This document shows, piece by piece, positions 56,942 through 64,000 of a DNA stretch of 64,000 bases (the stretch's first letter is position 1; each line of letters starts with the position of its first letter). The stretch lies in assembly GCA_963763485.1 (NCBI GenBank), contig CAVXOW010000009.1, forward strand, positions 1-64,000. Direction: 5' to 3'. A program made the position numbers and the translations under genes. Below the pieces are notes generated by a model. That model ran no database searches. It was not told the origin of the DNA and saw only the letters and a program-made list of their open reading frames with translations. This DNA is from CAWCKS01 sp963763485. GTDB taxonomy: Bacteria; Pseudomonadota; Alphaproteobacteria; Rhizobiales; Xanthobacteraceae.

Positions 56942-58258
56942 TTAAGCCGGCTTACCAGGCCGGCCGACGCTCTCATAGATGAAGCCGTGCTCGGCCATGC
57001 CGTCCGGACGGTAGACGTTGCGCAGGTCGACGATGACGGGCGTCGCCATCTCACGCTTCAGGCGGTCCAGATCGAGCGCGCGGAATTGGGTCCACTCGGT
57101 GACGATGACGACCGCGTCGGCGCCGCGCGCGCATGCATAGGCGTCGGCGGCATATTCGATATCCGGCAGTTCGGTGCGGGCCTGCTGCATGCCGGCGGGA
57201 TCGTAGGCGCGCACATTGGCGCCGAGGTCCTTCAACGCCGTGATCAGCGGAATCGACGGCGCTTCGCGCATGTCGTCGGTGTCGGGTTTGAAGGTCAGGC
57301 CGAGCACCGCGATGGTCTTGCCGCGCAGCTCGCTGCCGACCGCCTTGACCACCTTGCGCGCCATCGCGCGCTTGCGATTCTCGTTGACCGCCATTACCGC
57401 TTCGACGACGCGCAGCGGCACGTCGTGGTCCTGCGCTGTCTTGACGAGCGCGCGGGTGTCCTTCGGGAAGCAGGAACCGCCAAAACCCGGCCCGGCATGC
57501 AGGAACTTCGAGCCGATGCGATTGTCGGCGCCGATGCCGCGCGCGACCTCCTGGACGTCGGCGCCGACTTTCTCGGCAAGGTCGGCGATCTCGTTGATGA
57601 AAGTGATCTTGGTCGCCAGAAACGCGTTCGCCGCGTATTTGATCAGCTCCGCTGTGCGGCGGCTGGTGTACATCAACGGCCCCTGGTTGAGCGACAGCGG
57701 GCGGTAGACGTCGGCCAGGACTTTCCGCGCGCGCTCGTCGTCGGTGCCGATCACGATCCGGTCGGGAAACTTGAAGTCGCGGATCGCGGCGCCCTCGCGG
57801 AGGAATTCCGGGTTGGAGGCCACGGCGAATTCGGCCTTCGGATTGGCCTCGCGGATCAGCCGTTCGACCTCGTCGCCGGTGCCGACCGGGACCGTCGACT
57901 TGGTGACGACGACCGTGAAATCTTTAAGCGCCCTTGCGATCTCCTGCGCCGCGGTGCGCACATAACTCAGATCGGCGTGGCCATCGCCGCGCCGCGACGG
58001 TGTGCCGACCGCGATGAACACAGCCTCGGCTTCGCCGACCGGCGTCGTGAGGTCCGTGGTGAAATCGAGCCGGCCGGCAGCCACGTTGGTCTGCACCAGC
58101 CGATCGAGGTCGGGCTCGAAGATCTGGAGCTCGCCGCGCTTCAGCGCCTCGATCTTGGCCGTGTCCTTGTCGACGCAGGTCACGTCGTGGCCGAAGTCGG
58201 CAAAGCATGCCCCGGACACCAGTCCGACGTAACCCGTACCTATCATCACGATCCGCAT
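56942..58258 (-). CDS. ugd: UDP-glucose 6-dehydrogenase
   Basis: A 438-residue enzyme that oxidises UDP-glucose to UDP-glucuronate with two NAD. Features: IGTGYVGLVSGACFADFG (Rossmann), EPDLDRLVQTN, IAVGTPSRRGDGHADLSYV, TKSTVPVGTGD, SNPEFLREG, the lysine in AELIKYAANAFLATKI, and GFGGSCFPKDTRAL with the catalytic cysteine at about 263. The C-terminal domain has LGLTFKPDTDDMREAPS. Typical length. It supplies UDP-glucuronate for surface polysaccharides such as those made by the cluster at the left. It converges on the S9 peptidase gene. Confidence 0.93.
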   Translation of the reverse strand: MRIVMIGTGYVGLVSGACFADFGHDVTCVDKDTAKIEALKRGELQIFEPDLDRLVQTNVAAGRLDFTTDLTTPVGEAEAVFIAVGTPSRRGDGHADLSYVRTAAQEIARALKDFTVVVTKSTVPVGTGDEVERLIREANPKAEFAVASNPEFLREGAAIRDFKFPDRIVIGTDDERARKVLADVYRPLSLNQGPLMYTSRRTAELIKYAANAFLATKITFINEIADLAEKVGADVQEVARGIGADNRIGSKFLHAGPGFGGSCFPKDTRALVKTAQDHDVPLRVVEAVMAVNENRKRAMARKVVKAVGSELRGKTIAVLGLTFKPDTDDMREAPSIPLITALKDLGANVRAYDPAGMQQARTELPDIEYAADAYACARGADAVVIVTEWTQFRALDLDRLKREMATPVIVDLRNVYRPDGMAEHGFIYESVGRPGKPA

Positions 58259-58454
58259 GCAAAGTCTCGCCTTCGAGGTCCAATTACGGCTATAAAATGG
58301 AGCCGTCTTGCTTGAAGCGGCTTGTTAGCAGACGGAAAAGAGCCCCGCCAGAACAGACCCCGATTACCATTAAGGCAAACGCGAGTCGCATGTTAGGCAT
58401 GTGACGTCGTTAATTTTGGACCATCGACGCGCAAGAGATTCCATCCTTAACGCG

Positions 58455-59819
58455 ATGAAGAACGACCAGCTGCTGTCGGACATCACGGATTACTGCCGCC
58501 GCGAGGGCATGGCGGAATCGACCTTTGGTCGGCGCGCGGTCAACGACGGCAAGCTGGTGCCGCGCTTGCGTGAGGGGCGGCGCATTACCGTGGAAACGCT
58601 GGATCGCATTCGTAAGGTGCTCGGCGAACCGACGCGTCGCAGTTCGGTCGAAGCGGCCCTGCCGTTACCGCCGGAACCGCCGCTGGAACGGCGCGATCCG
58701 AAAACAAATTTCCGCTTCTTCGAAAACCGGCAGAAATATCTGTTGTTCGTGCACACCTGCAGCGAAAAGCGGGTGATCGCGCAGCGCGTGGCGCTCGAGC
58801 TGTCGAGCATTCATCCAAGGCCGCCGGCGGTGCGGGTGTTCGATGCCGGCATGGGCGACGGCACCGTGCTGTCGCGGGTGATGCGGGCGATGCACGCGCG
58901 CTTTCCGCACCTGCCGTTCTATGTCGCGGGCAAGGAGATCTCCTACGAGGACGTCCGGCTCACGATCGAGAAGCTGCCGGACCGCTTCCTCGAGCACCCG
59001 GCGACCGTCGCGGTACTGACCAACATGTCCTATGCCGAAGCGCCGTGGCTTGCACCGCGCTCGCCCGGTGCCGCCTCGAGTCTGTTGTGGCAGGAGGTGG
59101 TGCTGAACGGCCAGTCGACGCAGGACTACGAAGCCCAGATTGCCGAGCTCCGGCCGTTCCTGGAACAGAACTGGCGCGCCACCATCAGTCCGCGCAGCGG
59201 TATGCCAGTGTACGAGCGGCCGGTCGTGCTGGTGTTCTACCGCGACGACCACCGCTTCCTGCTTGACCCGATCATTCCGCGGCCGGGCCGCAGTGACGCC
59301 AGTTTCGACCTCATCATCGCCTCGCAACCGTACCGGGCCAAATCGTCGGTCAGCTTCCGCGCCCGGCGCATCATCGCGCCCCTGGCGCGGGCCTTGCGGT
59401 CGGGCGGCCGGCTGATCGGCATCCATTCCTACGGCCATGACCCCGGTATGGAGATAATTGAGGCGATTTGGCCGGGAGAAAATCCTTTCTCGGTCAGCCG
59501 CCATGAGATATTGCAGGCCGTCAAGTACGAGCTGGGTTCGGCCGGCCGTGAACTTAACTTTAATGCCTATGCGGACCACCGCTCGATCTTCAAATACGAT
59601 ATGGAAGCACTGCCCAATGAGGTCACGGGGGTGATCGGGACCTCAACCGCGTTTGCGGCATGGAATGCGGCAGTGTATGTCGCCCAAATCGAGGACAATC
59701 GTTTGACCGATGTCACCCAGAGCGGCCGGTACCTCGACGCCACGCGGGATGTCTTGCGGCGGCACAATGGGCTTTGGTTCAACGATGAGTCTTACGTCAT
59801 CTCGCGCCGGCGCGATTGA
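58455..59819 (+). CDS. HTH-domain/SAM methyltransferase-like fusion protein upstream of metK
   Basis: About 454 residues from ATG at 58455 (GTG at 58401 is in frame and would add 18 residues; neither has a good ribosome site). Residues 1-60 resemble a short helix-turn-helix: LSDITDYCRREGMAESTFG, then REGRRITVETLDRIRKVLG. Residues about 85-454 resemble a Rossmann methyltransferase: VRVFDAGMGDGTVLSRVMRA matches motif I, followed by VAGKEISYEDVRLTIEKL and, later, SFDLIIASQPYRAKSSV and LARALRSGGRLIGIHSYG, which look like motifs IV and V. The C-terminal part has no obvious match. The gene lies 66 bases before metK, in the same direction. A SAM-responsive regulator of metK is a hypothesis; a true methyltransferase is equally possible. 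Confidence 0.65.
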   Translation: MKNDQLLSDITDYCRREGMAESTFGRRAVNDGKLVPRLREGRRITVETLDRIRKVLGEPTRRSSVEAALPLPPEPPLERRDPKTNFRFFENRQKYLLFVHTCSEKRVIAQRVALELSSIHPRPPAVRVFDAGMGDGTVLSRVMRAMHARFPHLPFYVAGKEISYEDVRLTIEKLPDRFLEHPATVAVLTNMSYAEAPWLAPRSPGAASSLLWQEVVLNGQSTQDYEAQIAELRPFLEQNWRATISPRSGMPVYERPVVLVFYRDDHRFLLDPIIPRPGRSDASFDLIIASQPYRAKSSVSFRARRIIAPLARALRSGGRLIGIHSYGHDPGMEIIEAIWPGENPFSVSRHEILQAVKYELGSAGRELNFNAYADHRSIFKYDMEALPNEVTGVIGTSTAFAAWNAAVYVAQIEDNRLTDVTQSGRYLDATRDVLRRHNGLWFNDESYVISRRRD

Positions 59820-59885
59820 CGTCCTTAACATCACACAAAACAGGGCCGTCGGGTTCGGCAGCTTGCGAGACAAGAGGAAGGGTTG

Positions 59886-61083
<1,198 letters not shown>

Positions 61084-61106
61084 GCGGGACCAATTGTTGG
61101 CTTAAG

Positions 61107-61142
61107 GGCCGGGCAATGTGCGTGTTTCGCCATTGCCCGGCC
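61107..61142 (+). terminator. Strong hairpin after metK
   Basis: GGCCGGGCAATG (61107-61118) pairs with CATTGCCCGGCC (61131-61142), 12 perfect base pairs over a 12-base loop, 23 bases after the metK stop. It is followed by GTTGTGTTCTT, a weak T-rich tract, so it is a likely terminator or attenuator between metK and ahcY. Confidence 0.7.
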
Positions 61143-61150
61143 GTTGTGTT

Positions 61151-61171
61151 CTTGGGACGTCATGTCCCAAG
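61151..61171 (+). promoter_or_regulatory. Second hairpin in the ahcY leader
   Basis: CTTGGGAC (61151-61158) pairs with GTCCCAAG (61164-61171) over a 5-base loop. It begins 8 bases after the metK hairpin and lies about 100 bases before the ahcY start. It could belong to a leader structure, but it does not match the known SAH riboswitch pattern that I can recall. Confidence 0.4.
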
Positions 61172-61271
61172 GCGACTATCGGTCACAGGTGTGGGCAAGA
61201 CGGGACTGGACAGAAGCCCACCAAGCCTGATTTGACCCGTTTCAATCAAGACCATTCCCAGGAAAGGCCCC

Positions 61272-62684
61272 ATGACCAAGCCAGGCTTTAGCGACTACAT
61301 CGTCAAGGACATCGGCCTTGCCGAGTTCGGCCGCAAGGAAATCAACATTGCCGAGACCGAGATGCCCGGCCTGATGGCGACGCGGGCCGAGTTCGGACCG
61401 AAGCAGCCGCTCAAAGGCGCGCGCATTGCCGGCTCCCTGCACATGACGATCCAGACCGCGGTGTTGATCGAGACGCTGGCTGCGCTCGGTGCCGACATCC
61501 GCTGGGTCTCGTGCAATATCTATTCGACCCAGGACCATGCCGCCGCGGCCGTTGCCGCCGCCGGCACCCCGGTGTTCGCGGTCAAGGGCGAGACGCTGAA
61601 CGAGTACTGGGACTACACCCGAAAATTGTTCGAGTGGTCCGACGGCGGCACCCCGAACATGATCCTCGATGACGGCGGCGACGCCACGCTGTTCGTGCAT
61701 CTCGGCGTGCGCGCCGAGGGCGGCGACACTGCCTTCCTCGACAAGGCCGGTTCGGAAGAAGAGGAGGTGCTGTTCGCGCTCTTGAAGAAGACGCTCGCTG
61801 AGAAGCCGAAGGGCTGGTTCGGCACCATCGCCAAGGCGATCAAGGGCGTCTCGGAAGAGACCACCACCGGTGTGCATCGTCTCTATGAGATGCAGAAGAA
61901 AGGCACGCTGCTGTTCCCGGCGATCAACGTCAACGACAGCGTCACCAAGTCGAAGTTCGACAACCTCTACGGTTGCCGCGAGTCGCTGGTCGACGGCATC
62001 CGCCGCGGCACCGACGTGATGATGGCCGGCAAGATCGCGATGGTCGCGGGCTTCGGCGATGTCGGCAAAGGCTCGGCAGCGTCACTGCGCCAGGCCGGCT
62101 GCCGCGTCATGGTCTCCGAGGTCGATCCGATCTGCGCGCTGCAGGCGGCGATGGAAGGCTACGAGGTCGTCACCATGGAAGAAGCAGCTCCGCGCGCCGA
62201 CATCTTCGTCACCGCGACCGGCAACAAGGACGTCATCACCATCGATCACATGCGCGCGATGAAGCATCGCGCCATCGTCTGCAACATCGGCCACTTCGAC
62301 AACGAGATCCAGGTCGCGCACCTGAAGAACCTGAAGTGGCACAACGTCAAGCCGCAGGTCGACGAGATCGAATTCGCCGACGGCAAGCGCATGATCCTGT
62401 TGTCGGAGGGGCGGCTGGTGAATCTCGGCAACGCCATGGGCCATCCGAGCTTCGTGATGTCGGCCTCGTTCACCAACCAGACGCTGGCGCAGATCGAGCT
62501 CTACACCAATCCCGGCAGGTACAAGAAAGAGGTCTATACGCTGCCGAAGCAGCTCGACGAGAAGGTCGCCCGGCTGCACCTCGAGAAGATCGGCGTGAAG
62601 CTGACAAAACTCCGCCCCGACCAGGCCGAATACATCGGCGTTTCCGAGCAGGGGCCGTACAAGAGCGATCACTACCGCTACTGA
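61272..62684 (+). CDS. ahcY: S-adenosylhomocysteine hydrolase
   Basis: A 470-residue NAD-dependent enzyme that splits S-adenosylhomocysteine into homocysteine and adenosine, removing the inhibitory by-product of methylation. Seen: FSDYIVKDI-type start (FSDYIVKDIGLAEFGRKEI), SLHMTIQTAVLIETL, ILDDGGDATLF, SVTKSKFDNLYGCRESL, the NAD-binding GFGDVGKGSA, HFDNEIQ and the C-terminal EQGPYKSDHYRY. The C-terminal Lys and Tyr complete the NAD site of the neighbouring subunit. Length includes the insert common in proteobacteria. ATG at 61272 follows AGGAAAGG. Together with metK it forms the SAM cycle. Confidence 0.95.
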   Translation: MTKPGFSDYIVKDIGLAEFGRKEINIAETEMPGLMATRAEFGPKQPLKGARIAGSLHMTIQTAVLIETLAALGADIRWVSCNIYSTQDHAAAAVAAAGTPVFAVKGETLNEYWDYTRKLFEWSDGGTPNMILDDGGDATLFVHLGVRAEGGDTAFLDKAGSEEEEVLFALLKKTLAEKPKGWFGTIAKAIKGVSEETTTGVHRLYEMQKKGTLLFPAINVNDSVTKSKFDNLYGCRESLVDGIRRGTDVMMAGKIAMVAGFGDVGKGSAASLRQAGCRVMVSEVDPICALQAAMEGYEVVTMEEAAPRADIFVTATGNKDVITIDHMRAMKHRAIVCNIGHFDNEIQVAHLKNLKWHNVKPQVDEIEFADGKRMILLSEGRLVNLGNAMGHPSFVMSASFTNQTLAQIELYTNPGRYKKEVYTLPKQLDEKVARLHLEKIGVKLTKLRPDQAEYIGVSEQGPYKSDHYRY

Positions 62685-62706
62685 GATTTTTGTCCGGTGT
62701 TACGGC

Positions 62707-62740
62707 AAGGGGCCTTCGTTCGAAGGCCCCTTGTTTGTTT
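62707..62740 (+). terminator. Rho-independent terminator after ahcY
   Basis: AAGGGGCCTTC (62707-62717) pairs with GAAGGCCCCTT (62722-62732) around a GTTC loop, followed by GTTTGTTT. It lies 22 bases past the ahcY stop, is GC-rich with a T-rich tail, and may also serve the convergent small gene. Confidence 0.85.
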
Positions 62741-62746
62741 TCGCGG

Positions 62747-62950
62747 CTATTTCTGGATGCCGCAGGTATTGGTGTTCTTGCAGGAACTGCCGAGCCCGCT
62801 GTCGATCTGGCAGGGGTTGCAGAATTTCGGGCGGCTACCGGTCGCCGTCACGCAGTGGGGCGTTCCGACCTTGCAATTGGCCGAAGCGGTGTCCACGGCG
62901 AATGAGACAGCCGTCAATGCGAGCAGGATAATTGAGAGGGCCTTGGTCAT
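62747..62950 (-). CDS. Small cysteine-rich secreted peptide
   Basis: Sixty-seven residues. The N-terminal 24 are a signal peptide (MTKALSIILLALTAVSFAV, cleavage near ASA). The mature peptide of about 43 residues has six cysteines (NCKVGTPHC, FCNPC, SCKNTNTC), enough for three disulfides. ATG at 62950 follows AAGGGAGA; a longer in-frame reading to 63193 lacks a signal peptide. I do not recognise a family. Convergent with ahcY, divergent from the monooxygenase gene. Confidence 0.7.
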   Translation of the reverse strand: MTKALSIILLALTAVSFAVDTASANCKVGTPHCVTATGSRPKFCNPCQIDSGLGSSCKNTNTCGIQK

Positions 62951-63262
62951 TGTTGTCTCCCTTGAGATGCGGTCCTTCGGATGAAGGGTGACACTGCCGT
63001 ACAATGACGAGGCGGGTTCCTCAGTGCTTGCGGTCACGCTAAGCGCAATCCGGTCAGCCGACCACGTTGGGCCCGGTTGCTGCCCCTGAGCGTTCTGCGG
63101 AAGGTTTCGGCGAAGGCGCTGGAGGTGGCCGGAAATCGCGTTGCTCTGCCGAACCGGCCAAATGCGAGTTGCAAAACCTGGGGCCCCTGCCATTTAGGGA
63201 ACCGGAACCAGCATCATGTGCAAACAGGGGGACCATGCCCGACAGCGGGCAAGGCTCTAACG
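62951..63262. other. Divergent intergenic region
   Basis: About 312 bases between the secreted-peptide gene and the monooxygenase gene. Promoters for both must lie here. No hairpin, repeat or small gene is convincing. Confidence 0.4.
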
Positions 63263-64000
63263 ATGGCGGCAGAGCATTTTGACGTGCTGATCGTGGGCGC
63301 CGGCCTGTCCGGCATCGGCGCGGGCTATCACCTGCAAAAAAAATCCCCGGGCAAATCCTACACGATCCTGGAAGGCCGCGACTGTATTGGCGGCACCTGG
63401 GACCTGTTCCGCTATCCCGGCATCCGCTCCGACAGCGACATGTTTACGCTCGGTTATTCGTTCAAGCCGTGGACCGAGCCGAAGGCGATTGCCGATGGCC
63501 CGCTGATCCTGAACTATGTGCGGCAGACCGCGGTGGAGAACGGCATCGACAGGAAGATCCGCTTCAACCACGGCGTGGTGAAGGCGTCGTGGTCGTCTGC
63601 GGACGCAACGTGGACGGTCGAAGCCGAGCGTGGCCCGACGAAGGAGCTCGTGAGCTTCACCTGCAATTTCCTGTTCATGTGCTCGGGCTACTACAAGTAC
63701 GAGAACGGCTACCTGCCGGAGTTCAAGGGCTACGACACCTTCAAGGGCCAGATCGTTCATCCGCAGAAGTGGCCCGAGAAGCTCGACTATGCGGGCAAGC
63801 GCGTCGTCGTGATCGGCTCGGGCGCCACCGCCGTGACGCTGGTGCCGGAGATGGCGAAGACCGCAGCCCATGTGACCATGCTGCAGCGCTCGCCGACCTA
63901 CGTGGTGTCGCGCCCGGCGCAGGACGCCGCCGCCAACAAACTGCGCGAACGGTTCGGACCGGGGCTCGCCTATCATGCGATCCGCTGGCGCAATGTGCTG
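63263..64000 (+). CDS. Flavin-containing (Baeyer-Villiger type) monooxygenase, truncated by the window edge
   Basis: The first 246 residues of a class B flavoprotein monooxygenase, open to the last base. Seen: FDVLIVGAGLSGIGAGYHL for FAD, GGTWDLFRYPGIRSDSDM, the Baeyer-Villiger fingerprint FKGQIVHPQKWP, and VVVIGSGATAVTLVPEM for NADPH. Such enzymes insert oxygen into ketones or oxidise heteroatoms using NADPH and O2. The C-terminal half is missing, so substrate type cannot be judged. ATG at 63263 is chosen because the conserved dinucleotide-binding strand begins soon after it. Confidence 0.88.
   Translation, partial: MAAEHFDVLIVGAGLSGIGAGYHLQKKSPGKSYTILEGRDCIGGTWDLFRYPGIRSDSDMFTLGYSFKPWTEPKAIADGPLILNYVRQTAVENGIDRKIRFNHGVVKASWSSADATWTVEAERGPTKELVSFTCNFLFMCSGYYKYENGYLPEFKGYDTFKGQIVHPQKWPEKLDYAGKRVVVIGSGATAVTLVPEMAKTAAHVTMLQRSPTYVVSRPAQDAAANKLRERFGPGLAYHAIRWRNVL

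Noticed and set aside
62951..63193. A 148-residue version of the Cys-rich protein.
   Set aside because: The added N-terminal part has no signal peptide and no ribosome site, while ATG at 62950 has both.

Overview
The window looks like a piece of chromosome from an alphaproteobacterium of the order Hyphomicrobiales, most likely a Bradyrhizobium/Rhodopseudomonas/Afipia-type organism. Reasons: high GC, the protein sequences themselves, a pobR/pobA pair beside a liv-type ABC transporter, a metK-ahcY block preceded by an HTH/methyltransferase protein, and a multi-hairpin GC-rich repeat of a kind common in Bradyrhizobiaceae intergenic DNA. I see no tRNA, rRNA, CRISPR array, transposase or prophage gene.

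Layout. (1) 1-17.1 kb is a surface polysaccharide region: an SqdB-like epimerase, a second NAD-sugar epimerase, a GT2 glycosyltransferase, a DegT-type sugar aminotransferase, a GMC-type oxidoreductase with an extra cysteine motif, a large membrane protein, a GDP-mannose 3,5-epimerase homologue, a SAM methyltransferase, a 985-residue glycosyltransferase with three beta-rich repeats, a chimeric-looking GT4, a nucleotide-sugar dehydrogenase and another GT4. (2) 17.3-19 kb holds envelope/stress proteins (HdeD-type, DUF1269-type, a small secreted protein). (3) 19.1-24.9 kb holds a patatin lipase + GntP permease operon, a broken Tat-exported amidohydrolase and an AGE-family sugar epimerase. (4) 25-32.5 kb is a LysR regulator followed by a tightly packed peptide/nickel-type ABC transporter operon ending in a crotonase. 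(5) 32.5-37 kb is an RND efflux pump with its adaptor. (6) 37-44.7 kb is mixed metabolism: fatty acid hydroxylase, alpha/beta hydrolase, HemD-like protein, CaiB CoA-transferase, serine hydrolase, PurU, a lipoprotein and an amidohydrolase-2 protein. (7) 44.9-53.3 kb is a branched-chain-type ABC importer split around an acyltransferase and the 4-hydroxybenzoate pair pobR/pobA. (8) 53.4-62.7 kb is rich in methyl-cycle genes: a MetE-like methyltransferase, then an S9 peptidase and ugd, then an HTH/methyltransferase protein, metK and ahcY. (9) The right edge has a Cys-rich secreted peptide and a truncated Baeyer-Villiger-type monooxygenase.

Sequence quality matters here. The first ~3 kb changes reading frame about every 100-200 bases through four consecutive genes, while later genes are mostly clean. 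A thinner set of single-base frameshifts hits GntP, the amidohydrolase, the AGE epimerase, the RND pump, HemD, the amidohydrolase-2 gene and even metK, which is normally essential. In most of these the extra base can be read as one additional C. I therefore treat most breaks as probable sequence or assembly errors, except the Tat amidohydrolase, which also carries an in-frame amber codon.

The most interesting candidates for new biology are the HTH/methyltransferase protein next to metK and ahcY, the triplicated start-site unit between livM and livG, the three-repeat glycosyltransferase, and the cysteine-motif GMC oxidoreductase inside a polysaccharide operon.
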